Positions 46,891 to 58,957 of a stretch of DNA of 64,000 nt are shown in pieces. Where the stretch lies: positions 110,714,293 through 110,778,292 of the forward strand of contig NC_064819.1 in NCBI RefSeq assembly GCF_024166365.1. Reading direction: 5' to 3'. This stretch comes from Elephas maximus indicus. Taxonomy: Eukaryota; Chordata; Mammalia; Proboscidea; Elephantidae. The position numbers and the translations under genes were made by a program. The notes below the pieces were generated by a model. It searched no databases. It saw only the letters and a program-made list of their open reading frames with translations, and was not told the origin of the DNA. Within the stretch, counting starts at the first letter, position 1; the number at the start of each line of letters is the position of its first letter.

Positions 46891-47089
46891 AAAACCATTT
46901 GCCATGGAGTCCATTCTGGCTCATGGGCACCCCATGTATGTCAGACTAAGCTCTAAAGGGTTTTCAATGGCTGATTTTTCAGAAGTAGATCATCAGGACT
47001 TTTTCTGAGGTGTCTCAGCCTGGACTCGAACCTCCAACCTTTTGATTAGCAGCCAAGCATGTTAACAGTTTGTACAACCCAGGGCTTCT
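46891..47089 (-). mobile_element. AfroSINE, older subfamily
   Basis: Reversed copy: aaccatttgccatggagtcc to gtacaacccagggctt. Confidence 0.85.
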
Positions 47090-48260
47090 AGGGCACAAAT
47101 AAAATGTAAATGGAGATTGGGCCATCTCTTGCCTGACATGGGTAGAACAGACCCACCAGTGGCAGGAATCTGGGTGTCTCCTGAGCCTAGATGGGAATGT
47201 CTTAGGGAACTTGATTCTCACACATGTCTTGTCGTTTGGGGGAGGGGGCATAGAGTCACTGAATGTGCAAAATGAGTATCCAGTGGTTCCTAAATTACAA
47301 CGCAAATAATAAAAATTACAATCTAAGCCCTATCCTATTGAATCCAAAGAAAGTGAAAGATCAACAGCTTGATCTGAAAACATAGCTTGAAAAATTATCT
47401 GAAGATGAGAGTGAAATGTGAAAGTCCCTCATGAATCATCAGAGGCTGCTGTGTATGAGAACTTCATTCTTGCTCTTGTCACTCAGACTCCCCGCATCCG
47501 TGCTGGCACCTAGCACACTTTCCATAAATAAATGATAGTTAGTTTTCTGACCCGAAGCAGTGAGTGAGCACCGTCCCCTCCCCCTTCATCCTTCAGAGAG
47601 TAAAATGCCTTCTTGCATTTTTAATGCCGTCCCCAAGACCCTGTGTCAAGTTTCCACAACGTTTGCCAGAGGAATTAGCAGTCTCTTTTTTTTTTTTTTA
47701 ATAGTCTGTTCCAGAGGTCAGAAAATAAATAAATTTGACAACAATTTTTTTGAAAACGTTTTAAAAAGAAAACACATGATCCAACACACTGCATTTTACA
47801 TTTTCAGAAAGATTGGCTTCTATAATTTTACTGCCTGGTCCGACATACTGAAATCTATTTAATGTGGTAACAGCAAAGTTATTATTTTTCTTGTTTCCTT
47901 CACTTCCTTCCTCTCGCAAATGTGGGAACCGCCTGTCCAGGGGAAACGTTATTCATCCTGGACTGACTCAGAGCAAGAGTGACTCCATGAAACACCCAGC
48001 AAGCTGGGCTCTGGGAGGACAGAGTGTCACTGGCCTATTCTCCCTCATGCTGGGCACAGAGAAACCAGGGGCCTTCTGGGCAACGAGAAGGTCCGTCAAA
48101 GTTCTCCCTTCGCGGAATGTTAGTGGGAATTTACTTAACTCCCATGGGTGTATGGTTTCCCTGTTTATCAAACAACACAACTGAATCAAAACCAGTAAAC
48201 CAGATACAAGTTTTCCTAGTCATTATGCAAATTCAAGGTACTTTCATCTTCTTTAAGAAA
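47090..48260. other. Repeat-poor flank
   Basis: No mobile element was recognised apart from a T run near 47688. It includes an AP-1 consensus TGACTCA (47964-47970) in a stretch with balanced composition. A conserved non-coding element is possible but unproven. Confidence 0.35.
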
Positions 48261-48261
48261 C

Positions 48262-48700
48262 TATATCTACATCTTTTTATTTTTCTGTTTCTTTCATTGT
48301 TGCTGTAGAGAATCTGCACAAGCAAAACACACACCAATTCAACCGTTTCTACATCTACGGTTCAGTGACACTGATTACATTCCTCGAGTTGTGCAACGAT
48401 TGTAACCCTTCCTTTCTGAGTTGTTCCTCCTCCATTAAGGTAAACTCACTGCCCCTTAAGGTTCCTGTCTAATCATTCCAGTTGCTGTTCTCAATTTGAC
48501 CCCATATAGATAGTTTTTAAAAGAGCATTAATGCTCAAAGCAGACAATTTTTACTAGTTAAGCTAGACAGCTGTTTGTTTTAAAGAAGACTTCAGGGGAT
48601 ATTTTTGGTTTAAAGTTTAAAGATTGTCTCAGCAATAGTTTTAGGGGTTCACCTTGAACCCTAAAACCTCCATGGCTTTAAGTCTTTTTTTTTTTAACTT
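48262..48700 (-). mobile_element. Possible L1 3'UTR-related fragment
   Basis: The stretch (caattcaaccgtttctacat, ctgagttgttcctcctcc, gaagacttcaggggatattt) resembles a repeated sequence I associate with afrotherian L1 3' regions. No second copy in the window confirms it. Confidence 0.35.
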
Positions 48701-49764
48701 AGTAAAAAAAAATTATGGACTGTAAATAGTCTGAAAAATATAAAGAGTTATACCTCTATATTTTCTATCATCTTTATACTGAAGAAACAATGACAAGAAC
48801 TCTAAGGTCGCTACCCAAATAAGTATAATCTTTATTGTACGTATTTTACTAAATTGAAATTATACTGTATTATCTGTTGGTATTTATCACGATAACCACT
48901 ATCTTCAACTTCTTACTCTTCTTCTTTATGAAATTCTATTAATATAATTTCTAACATTTCCTAGTATTTGGAAGCACTGGATAAGTAATGGACAATAGAT
49001 AGAAATATTTAGTATTATTACTTTTCAAATACAATTTTCAATCACCATAACTGTGTACAGGCAGGTGTAATCACTTTCTAGTAAGCGGGTGTGAGTGAGC
49101 ATGGAGAGATGGGGCCGAGGATAAAATGCCAGAGGTACTATGTAGTTGCCCGAACTATTCTCTCTACTTTGACTTTGACAAAACATCAGTTTATGTTTAA
49201 GGTAAAGGAACAAAGTAGATACAATTTCCAGAAATAGACCTTGTCTCACTTGCTCTTGTGTGCCACTTCATTTAACTCTGATGTGTGAATTTCCTCTTGG
49301 GGTTTTAGTTCCTCCACTGTGTAATGAAGATAATCTCTAAGGCTCCCTTCTCCTCTGATAGACTCTGATGCTATCTTCTCTGCCCCAATGGACAATCTTC
49401 CTAGTCAAAGTGAGCAAGACAAGCTCATAAATTCCACGTGAATGGAAACAAAAGAAACATAATAAGGGATTAACCATTTCCTAAAAGCTATATGTGACTA
49501 TTGACTAACAGTGTAAAGAGGGTGGCAGAGGATCAAAAGTCTTTTTCATGTCTGATTACCTGCTGTTGCCTGTTCTGGAATTCAACATTTTACTTAACTT
49601 AGCGGAAGCCTGTGGGGTCACTTCAGTGTGATCACTTAAGAAGAGACCTCCATCACTCACATGAAAGCTGTGTTTTTTACTTTTCAGTTGGGTGTATACC
49701 CTATGTTGATTTTTCAATAAAGGTCTTTTGAAACAGATTTCATTTAGAGTAGTTTTGTTGCTGT
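48701..49764. other. No element recognised
   Basis: AT-rich to about 49020, then unique-looking. No coding support. Confidence 0.45.
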
Positions 49765-50690
49765 TGTTGTTAGGAGCCATTGAGTTCCTTCTGACTTATA
49801 GCGACTCTATGTACAACAGATGAAACACTGCCCGGTTCTGCACCATTCTCACAATTGTTGTTATGCTTAAGCCCATTGTTGCAGCCACTGTGTCAATCCA
49901 TCTCCTTGAGGGTCTTCCTCTTTTCCACTGACCCTCTACTTTACCAAGCATGATGTCCTTCTTCATGGACTGATCCCTCCTGACAACTTGTCCAAAGTAT
50001 ATGAGATGCAGTCTCCCCATCCTTGTTTCTAAGGAGCTTTCTGGCTGTACTTCTTCCAAGACAGATTTGTTCGTTCTTTTAGCAGTCCATGGTGTATTCT
50101 TCTCCAACACCACAATTCAAAGTCGTTAATTCTTTTTTGGTTCTCTTTATTCATTGTCCAGGTTTCATTTGCATAGGAGGCGATTGAAAATACCATGGCT
50201 TGGGTCAGGCGCACCTTAGTTTTCAACGTGACATCTTTGCTTTTCAACACTTTAAAGAGGTCTTTAACAGCAGATTTGCACAATGCAATGCATCCTTTCA
50301 TTACTTGACTACTGCTTCCTTGGGTATTGATTGTGGACCCAAGTAAAATGAAATCCTTGACAACTTCTATCTTTTCTCCATTTATCATGATGTTGCTTAT
50401 GGGTCCGGTTGTAAGGATTTTTGTTTTCTTTACGTTGAGGTATAATCCATACGGAAGGCTGTGGTCTTGGATCTTCATCAGTAAGTACTCCAAGTCCTCT
50501 TCTCGTTCAGCAAGCAAGGTTGCTTAACACATAACGCAGGTTGTTAATGAGTCTTCCTCCAATCCTGATGCCCCGCTCTTCTTCATGTAGTCCAGCTTCT
50601 CAGATTATTTCCTCAGCATACAGATTGAATAGGTATGGTGAAAACATACAACCCTGATGCACACATTTCCTGATTTTAAACCACACAGTA
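49765..50690 (-). mobile_element. RTE LINE, 3' 0.9 kb
   Basis: Reversed RTE from the 3' tail (gttgttgttaggagccattg) to truncation inside the reverse transcriptase (gattttaaaccacacagtat). It is among the better preserved copies. Confidence 0.93.
50029..50517 (-). pseudogene. RTE reverse transcriptase C-terminal frame
   Basis: A 162-codon open frame with LYLNVKKTKILTTGPISNIM, IEVVKDFILLGSTINTQG, VRLTQAMVFSIASYA and RINDFELWCWRRI, which is the thumb/connection part of RTE reverse transcriptase. The YADD motif just upstream has been destroyed (about 50520-50540). It is the longest intact RTE frame in the window. Confidence 0.9.
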
Positions 50691-52314
50691 TCACAACTAT
50701 CAGTACTAAATATCAAATTTTGATCACCCATGTTTGTGAAAAAAACTATTATCTTTCTCTTCTCCCAATAGAAAATGATATTACAAAATAGTTGTCAAAT
50801 GAGAAAGTAACCAAAGTGTATGCAGTCAAAAAACGGAGAGAAAAAAAAAATATTATAGATGTTTGTCAGGCATTTAATTATTAAAATATTAAGTTTCTTT
50901 TCTGGATTTTTTTTTATGTTTGTGATATTTCACAGATTTTTTAAATAATTCATTTTGATTTTTTTCTCATTATAAAAATGTATTCATTATTTTGTATACG
51001 TTTGTTGAAGAGGGCTCCCTGATTGTACAAGCTTCAGGCCCCACAAAATGTGGATCTGGCCCTGCTCCTACCCAACCCTTGGTGTGGGGATTTTTTTAGA
51101 CCTTGCCTCCTCTTCATCTTCCCAAGTTCAAATGTCCCCTCTGCCAGCTCCTTGGCTTCCATCTCTCTTCTCAGCCTCTTTGCTGGTAGTAAATGGCCTA
51201 CTTACTTCAAATCTCACCTTTGATGCTGCCTGTTTTGCTATACCCAGCAGTCACTACCCCCTACACACACACTCAAACCCCAGCTCCTGAAACCCTAGCC
51301 TGTCAGAACCCTGGACTTCCTCCTTGCCTGGGAGGGTAGGTTAGGCTGGCATTGAGGACAGCTCAGAAGAGTTTAACCAATAAGAAGCTGGCACTTTCAT
51401 CAGGCCTTATTTCCAGGGAAAAGACTTGGCAGGGAGCCTGAAGCATGAGGCATCAATCAGTCATATCATGGTGGCTTAGCCATCAGTGCGTGCTTAGGAA
51501 GATGGTAACCTCAGGGAAAATGGAATCTTCCTGGTTGGAAAACGGTGTAAAAGTCATACAAAATATAATTCAAGAATTCAAATTTAAGAATTTAAATGCT
51601 AGAATGGTCAGAAGCAAGGGAGGAAAACAAATGATCTTGCTGTCCCAAAGCACTTTCCGAAAGGGCTCCTGTATGAACACCTTCTGCAGCTCCCAGAGCA
51701 AGGCAGATTTGGGAAAGATAAGACACCAGTTATGCCAACTATTTTGCTTTGCAAATTAAGGCTGAGAAGAACAACTGTGGCTTAGGGGCTGGCCCGTAGA
51801 CTTGGGATCCGAAAACCTTGGAGTGAACAAGGAATAACCCTAGATGAGCTCATTCACAATCATCTTTGGGATTCTCTCCCCATCCTGGGAAGATGGATGT
51901 TTTTCCCTCTTTAAACAATGATGTTTTTAACCTATGTCCAAGTACAACATCTTCCAGGAGTTGTTACACCAACTATAATGTGTGATAAAGAGACATGTCA
52001 CAAATGCACAAAAGTATTCCTGTGGCTAAGTCCTCACACGTATTTCTACAAAAATTAGATACCATCTTTCTTCCTTTTTTTTCTCTCCCTGACTCCCTCC
52101 CCTTCTCTTTCATTTTTTTCATTTATAACAGGCAGAGGAAGTTGAAGCGAATTGTCTTTAGAGAGAGAGAGAGTTTAAATGCACTTACATTTCAAGCAAC
52201 ATAAGAGTTAAAAATATAAACTTAGGAGACCGAAGGACACAGGTATGAGCTGCAGTTTCTGTATGTTCTCAGATATAGACCTGTCAACCTGCATAGTAAT
52301 AACCCGTAACTAGT
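50691..52314. other. No gene recognised
   Basis: AT-rich at 50740-51000 and unique-looking to 52314. The open frames at 51023-51290 and 51445-51759 have no family resemblance. Confidence 0.5.
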
Positions 52315-52783
52315 CCTCATGGCCACCACTCGTCTATCAGTTTGTTATACTGTTGTGGCTTATGTTGCTGTGATGCTGGAAGCTATGCCACAGATGTTTC
52401 AAATATCGGTAGGGTCACCCCTAATGGACAGGTTTCAGCAAAAAGTCTAGATTAAGGCAGACTAGGAAGAAGGACCCGGTGATCTATCTCTAAAAAAAAC
52501 TGGCCAGTGAAAACCTTATGAATAACAGCAGATATTGTTTGATATAGTGCTGGAAGATGAGCCCCTTAGGTTGGACGACAAAATACAACTGGGGAAGAGC
52601 TGCCTCCTCAAAGCAGAGTCAACTTTAATGACATGGAGGGAGTAAAGCTTTTGGGACTTTTCATTTGCTGATGTGGCACAACTCAAAACGAGAAGAAACA
52701 GCTGCAAACACCCATTAATAATCAGAATGTGGAATGTACAAAATATGAATCTGAAAATTGGAAGTTGTCAAAAATGAAATGGA

Positions 52784-53191
52784 ATGCTTGAAGGTCAATA
52801 TCCTGGCGTTAGTGACCTGAAAGGGACTGGTATTGGCCATTTTGAATCGGACATTCATATGGTCTGTTATGCTGGGAATGACAAATTGAAGAGACATGGA
52901 CTCACATTTGCTGTCAAAAAGAACATTTCAAGATCTATCCTGAAGTACAACACTGTCAGTGACAGGATAATATCCATATTTGTACAAGGAAGACCAGTTA
53001 ATACTATTATTCAAATTTATGCACCAACCACTAATGCCAAAGATGAAGAAGCTGAAGATTTTTATCAACTTCTGCAGGCTGAAACTGATCAAACATGCAA
53101 TCAAGATGCATTGATAATTACTAGTGATTGGAATGTGAAAGTTGAAATCAAAGAAGGATCAGTATTTGGGAAAATATGGCCTTGGGGATAA
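52784..53191 (+). pseudogene. RTE endonuclease domain remnant
   Basis: The 135-codon frame has GTGIGHFESDIHMV, ISIFVQGRPVNTIIQIYAPT and DALIITSDWNVKVE, where the family motif is normally GDWNAKVG. The changed glycine and a later frame break indicate loss of function. Confidence 0.88.
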
Positions 53192-54432
53192 AAATGACAC
53201 TAAAGGTTCATGACAGAGTTTTGCAAGACCAACAACCTATGCACTGGAAATACCTTTTTTCAACAACATAAACTGCAGCTATATACATGGCCCTCTCCAG
53301 GTGGAATACACAGGAATCCAATCAATATTGCATCTTCAGCAGGGGGTGATGGAAAAACTCAATGTCATCAGTCAGAACAAGGCCAGCGGCTGACTGTGGA
53401 ACAGACCATCAATTACTCATCTGCAAGTTCAAGTTGAAGCTGAAGAAAATTAAAACAGATCCATAAGAGCCAAAATACAACCATGAGTATATCCCACCTG
53501 AATTTGGAGACAATCTCAATGATAGATTTGGCACATTGAACACTAATGTCTGAAGACCGGACAAGTTGTGGGATGAAATCAAGGACATCATTATGAATGA
53601 AGAAAGCAAAAGGTCGTTAAAAAGTCAGGAAAGAAAAGACCAAAAGGGATGTCAGAAGAGACTCCAAAACTTGTTCTTGAATATAGAGTTGCTAAAGCAA
53701 ATGGAAGAAATGAAGAAGTAAAGAGCTGAACAGAAGATTTCAAAGAGCAGCTTGAGAAAACAAAAGTCAAGTACTGAAATGTACAAAGACCTGGAGTTAG
53801 AATACCAACCTGGAAGAACATGCTCGGCATTTCTCAAGCTGAAAGAGCTGAAGAAAAATTCAAACCTCGAGTCACAATATTGAAAGATTCTATGGGCAAA
53901 ATATTAAATGAGGCAGGAAGCATCAAAAGAAGATGGAAAGAATACACAGAGTCACAGTACCAAAAAGAACTCAACCATATCAGGAGGTAGCATATGATCA
54001 AGAACCGATGGTAATAAAAGAAGACATCCATGCTGCACTGAAGGCACTGGCAAAAAATAAGGCTAGAGGAATTGACGGAATACCAATTTAGATGTTTCAA
54101 CACAGGGATGCAACAAAGGAAGTGTTCACTCATTTACACCAAAAAAATTGGAAGACAGCTACCTGGCCAACCAATTGGAAGAGATCCATATGTGCACCCA
54201 TTCCAAAGAAAGGTGATCCAACAGAATTCGGCAGTTATCACACAATATCATTAATATCACACACAAGTAAAATTTTGCTGAAGATGAGTTAAAAATAGTT
54301 GCAGCAGTACAGCAAGAGAAAACTGCCAGAAATTCAAGCCAGATTCAGAAGAGGACATGGAACCAGGGATATCATTGCTGATGTCAGATGAATCTTAGCT
54401 AAAAGCAGAGATTACCAGAAAGGTGCTTACCT

Positions 54433-54690
54433 GTGTTTTATAGACTGTGCAAAGGCATTCGACTGTGTGGATATAACAAATTATGGATAACATCGCAAAG
54501 AATGGAAATTCCAGAACACTTGATTGTGCTCATGAGAAACCTCTACATAGACCATGAAGCAGTTGTTCAGATAGAACAAGGGGATACTGCACGGTTTAAG
54601 ATCAGGAAAGGTGTGCATCTGAGTTGTATTCTTTCATCATACTTATTCAATTTGTATGCTGAGAAAATAATCCAAGAAGCTGGACTATAG
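54433..54690 (+). pseudogene. RTE reverse transcriptase palm remnant
   Basis: Contains KLWITSQRMEIPEHLIVLMR, FKIRKGVHLSCILSSYLFNLYAE and IIQEAGL. The usual GVRQGC(I/M)LSP block is altered to GVHLSCILSS. Confidence 0.88.
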
Positions 54691-55500
54691 AAAGAATGTG
54701 GCATCAGGATAGGAGGAAGACACTCTAAGAACCTGCAATATGCAAATGACACAACCTCGCTTGCTTAAGAGGACTTGAAGCTCTTACTGATGAAGACCAA
54801 AAACTACAGCCTTCAGTATGTATTACACAACAACATAAAGAAAACAAAAATCCTCACAACTGGACCAATAAGCAACATCATGATAAACATAGAAAAGATT
54901 GAAGTTGTCAAGGATTTCATTTGTTTTGGATCCACAGTCAACACCAATCAAAGCATTAGTCAAGAAATCAAACAACATATTGCATTGGGCAAATCTCCTA
55001 CAAAAGATCTCTTTCAAGTATTAAAGCAAAGTTGTCACTTTGAGGACTAAGGTGTGCTTGACCCAAGCCATGATATTTTCAATTGCCTCATTCATATGCA
55101 TGTGAAAGTTGGATAATGAATAAGGAAGACCAAAGAAGAATTGAATTATAGTGTTGATGAAGAATACTGAATATACTGTGGACTGCCAGAAGAATGAACA
55201 AATTTGTCTTGGAAGTACAGCCAGAATGCTCCTTAGAAGCGAGGATGGCGAGACTTTGTCTCACGTAATTTGGACATATTATCAGGAGGAACCAGTCCCT
55301 AGAGAAGGACATAAACTTGGTGGAGAGTCAGCAAAAAAGAGGAAGATCCTCAACAAGATAGATTGCCACAGTGGTTGCAACAATAGTCTCAAACATAGCA
55401 ATGATTGTGAGGATGGTGCAGGACCAGGCAGTGTTTTCTTTCTATTGTACATAGGGTTGCTTTGAGTTGGAACCAACTTGAACGCACCTAAGTCGACAAT

Positions 55501-55690
55501 GAGGAGCCCTGCTTGCGAAATGGTTCAGCTTTCAACTGCTAACTGAAAGGCTGGCAGCTGTTACAAGGCCGAAAAGAGCTAGTGATCAGCTCCCGTGAAG
55601 ATTTCAGCCTAGGAAATGCTATTGGGCAGTTCTACTCTGTCCTATAAAGTTGCTATGTGCTGAAATCGACTTGACAGCACACAACAGCTG
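55501..55690 (+). mobile_element. AfroSINE, long form, diverged
   Basis: ggagccctgcttgcgaaatgg at the head; aagttgctatgtgctgaaat and cacacaacag at the end. Abuts the RTE 3' end. Confidence 0.85.
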
Positions 55691-55868
55691 TCATTGAGTC
55701 GATTTCAACTCATGGCAATCCCATGTGTGTCAGAGTAGAAATGTGCTCCACAGGGTTATCATTGGCTGATTTTTCAGTAGTAGATTGGCAGGCCTTTCTT
55801 TTGAGGCATCTCTGGGTGGACTTCCGATTAGCAACCAAGCATGTTAACCATTTGCACCACCAGGGACT
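55684..55868 (-). mobile_element. AfroSINE, older subfamily
   Basis: Reversed copy (gctgtcattgagtcgatttc to tttgcaccaccagggac) forming a tail-to-tail inverted pair with the plus-strand SINE before it. Confidence 0.88.
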
Positions 55869-56904
55869 GCGACAGAATATTGTGTTGGCTAAGGGGTAAA
55901 AACATAGATTTCAAACAGAATAAAATGTTCATTTCTCTGTCATCAATTATTTTCGGTGTCATACATAGCCTGAGTCAGGAAGCTTAGGCTTATCAATTCC
56001 ATTGTATGGGATGTTGTAGTTACTGTATCCAAAATGTTTGGGAAATACTGGATTAAACAATGTTCAACGGATTTCTTGACTGATTCTTTGCCCTTCTTAT
56101 AGGCTAATGTGCACCATGAATCTGCAAAAGGAGGAAATAATTGATAACGTTCCTCAAATTTCTTTAGCCATAGAATCCTTTTTTTGTGGAGTACCTCCAG
56201 TGACCTGTGGTCTGTGGGATATATTTTCAGAAATAATTGCTGGCCCTAGGAGAGCCCACGGATGTCTATTATCCATCCATCTTCTCAAGAGCAAACCATT
56301 TAGAGCCAATGTGAGTGTGAGTGTACTGTTCATCGTAACCCATTGATTCTTTTTCATGGTCCTCTAGGTCCTTGTGGAGCACACCCCTATGCAGAGCCAC
56401 CACAGTTACTCTGCTCAACTGAAAGTCACCATCCCTGTGCATTCAGTAGTGCAGGGTGGGTACACCCAGCCCCCAACAGGCATTTGAATATCTTGTGCTC
56501 TGGTTCTGGATATTTGGTTAAATTGAATTTTCCAACATGAATACAAAAGGAGAGATTTTTAGAAGCTCTTTGAAGAAATGGAAACCAAGATAACATGCCA
56601 CTTGTCCTAACGCAAAATAAACTTGGTATTCTGAGAAGTTCAACCACATCATTTCATAACTTCCACTAATGGGAGATCCACTAACTGCCAAGAATGAATC
56701 GTTCCATCTTACAGCATAGTTACTAACAGAAGCCAGACAAATTTGCTGCTCCTTAAACTCCAGAAATTAAAATACTAATAGATGCATTGGTCTTCCAAAC
56801 CCAGGAATATTATTGCAATATTAAATAAAAATTGTTGCCAAAGAAATGGGAGATTTCTCTTCTACTTCTTTGCAGCAAAAGGAACATGCGCTCTACGGAG
56901 ATGG
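55869..56904. other. No element recognised
   Basis: Unique-looking flank. No exon, RNA gene or mobile element was identified. Confidence 0.5.
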
Positions 56905-57070
56905 CTTCCAATGAAAAAGCCCATTGTCGTTGAGTTGATTCTGACTCATAGTGACCCCATAGGACAGAGTAGAACTGCCCCATAGGGCTTCCAAGGAGTG
57001 GATGGTGGATTGAAACTGCCAACCTATTGGTTGACGGCCAGGCTCTTAACCACTGCACCACCAGGGCCCC
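56905..57070 (-). mobile_element. AfroSINE, short form
   Basis: Reversed copy flanked by acggagatgg (56895-56904) and atggagatgg (57071-57080), a 10-bp duplication with one mismatch. Confidence 0.93.
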
Positions 57071-57218
57071 ATGGAGATGGATTAGGCAGCAACAAGCATA
57101 TTTCAGAAAGAATGGACTCTACATGTTCACTTTTCTTGGAGTTTTTAAGGCCAAGAAACTATCCTCGAAATTCACAACAGATTCTTCAACTCGTATCTGA
57201 GGTATAAAGTATATATGT

Positions 57219-57412
57219 CATAGTATTGGTGCAATGGTTAAGTGCTTAGCTACTAATCAAAGAGTCGGTGGTTCGAACCCAACAGCCACTTCACAGGAGA
57301 GAGATGTGGCAGTCTGCTTCTGTAAATATTTCAGCCTCTGAAACCCTATGGGGCAGTTCTACTCTGTTTTATGATAGAGCTATGAGTTGGAATCACACAA
57401 CAGCACACAACT
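57219..57412 (+). mobile_element. AfroSINE, long form, followed by (TA)n
   Basis: tattggtgcaatggttaagtg and ggtggttcgaaccc at the head; a shortened 3' end (atgagttggaatcacacaac) runs into an AT microsatellite (57410-57445). Confidence 0.88.
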
Positions 57413-57654
57413 ATATATATACATATATATGTGTATGTATACATGTGCAAGTATAACCTTCTCACTAAAGATCTTTGAGATGAAGGCATAGAATTTCTCA
57501 AAATGGAAAACACCAACTACAAACCAAAATCTCTGTGTTTACCTCAGCCATCAACAAGTGCCCCTTTCTCTGAGCTCCTAGAACATTTAACTAAACAACT
57601 CAGTCTTTAATTATCAACTCTCTTCTAGTGTTTGCTGTTACTCTTTTTTTCCAC

Positions 57655-57760
57655 AGGCAGTTGTAAGCTCCTTAAGGGTAGAAACCTTGCTTATACTTGT
57701 GTATCCCTGCAGCACCTGGGGCAGTGGCAAATAATAGATGTTTGTTGGGTTGAGTTATGT
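57655..57760 (+). repeat. L2 LINE 3' end
   Basis: ttgtaagctccttaagggta, then tgtatccctgcagcacctgg, then aatagatgtttgttgggttg. Confidence 0.65.
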
Positions 57761-58785
57761 TACGAGGAACCAGGAGATCTGCTTGCTAGTTCTTTCTTTA
57801 GCATTATCTCACTATGATTGGGGACAGATTATTTAACTTCTCTGGGCCACAGTTTCCACTGTCTAAACCAAGCAAGTTGGATCAAATGACATCTCTGGTC
57901 CTTTCCAGATCTAAAGATCTCAGTTTCTGTTTGTCTCCCTCAATGTTTTCACTTGCAAAATGAGCATAAAGTCCTGACTTAGGTCTATGTGCAAGCCATG
58001 TAAACGATTAAGGCTTCTCTGTATAATTGCTCTTTCCTGTGATTCTGTGACTCGGGCCATCTCTAAATGCAGAATAATTAGGGGGCCAGACATATGACAT
58101 GCTTACAGAATGTTCAAGTGTCTTTCTTTCACCTTCTAACTCCCTGTGACATGGTAACCGAATTTCACAGCAACAACAATAATTCCTTGTGTTTTTGTAG
58201 TGTTCTATATTTTTCAAATTACTGTTCCATATATTTTATCTTTTGATGCTCGCAATTGCCTCATATGATAAGAGCAGACATTTCCATATCACAGATATAG
58301 AAACTGAGGCTCAGAGAAGTCAATTTACCTAATGTCACCCAAGAGTTATGCTAATCTGAGTTCAGCCTGGGTGTTCTTTCCGCTGCACTCACTGTCTGAG
58401 TTAAGACATCATCTTCACTAACTAAACCTATGGTGTGTGTGTGTCACAGGGGAGGTGTGTGTGTGTGTATTCATGCATATATTCAGCAAACATTGTTAAC
58501 ATCTGCTATATTCCAGTCCCAGGACTAGCATGATATCAGTAGTTGATCCAGTAGTTTCCACAGTGTATTTCATGGAATATTAGAATGATGAGATTTCCTT
58601 GAAAAAAGAAGAGTCTTGTGATTAAATCATTGGGAAATGCTCCATATCACACCCTCTCTTAAAGATTTGCAGTACATATTTGCAAATTAAAGGTGCTGAG
58701 AAGTACTGCAGTAAAGAGTCCTTTTAAACACTGTTTTAGCTTCAGCAGTTCCAAAACTGTATTTAAAATACTTTGTTCATAATCT
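57761..58785. other. Non-genic flank with MIR fragments and (GT)n
   Basis: A forward MIR-like piece lies at about 57800-57910 (gattatttaacttctctggg) and a reversed MIR at 58195-58395. A GT-rich microsatellite lies at 58433-58470. The rest is unassigned. Confidence 0.5.
58195..58395 (-). repeat. MIR SINE
   Basis: Reversed MIR: atagaaactgaggctcagag, then aatttacctaatgtcaccc, then gagttcagcctgggtg. Confidence 0.7.
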
Positions 58786-58947
58786 GGAAACCCTGGTGGC
58801 ATAATGGTTAAGAGTTCAACTGCTAACCAAAAGACTGGCAGTTTGAATTCACCAGGCCTCCTTGGAAACACTATGGGGCAGTTCAACTCTGTCCTCTAGG
58901 GTCACTATGAGTCGGAATTGACTCAATGGCAACAAGTTTAGTTTTGG
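58786..58947 (+). mobile_element. AfroSINE, short form, target duplication
   Basis: ggaaaccctggtggcataatgg at the head. Flanked by ttcataatct (58776-58785) and ttcatagtct (58948-58957). Confidence 0.94.
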
Positions 58948-58957
58948 TTCATAGTCT

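Larger units (their letters stand above)
52315..55498 (+). mobile_element. Near full-length RTE LINE (RTE1-type)
   Basis: A 5' leader (52315-52783; gctgtgatgctggaagctat) is followed by an APE-type endonuclease region (52784-53191) and a connector with broken frames. A reverse transcriptase (about 54060-55050) follows, then the 3' tail (55440-55498). The catalytic YADD reads YAND (54739-54750) and several frameshifts and stops are present, so the copy is dead. The last 60 bases match the 3' end of every AfroSINE in the window, the expected relation between a LINE and the SINE that uses its machinery. A plus-strand SINE begins directly after it. Confidence 0.93.

Noticed and set aside
47864..48184. 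106-codon plus-strand frame
   Set aside because: No recognisable domain, no splice context, and translated composition looks random.
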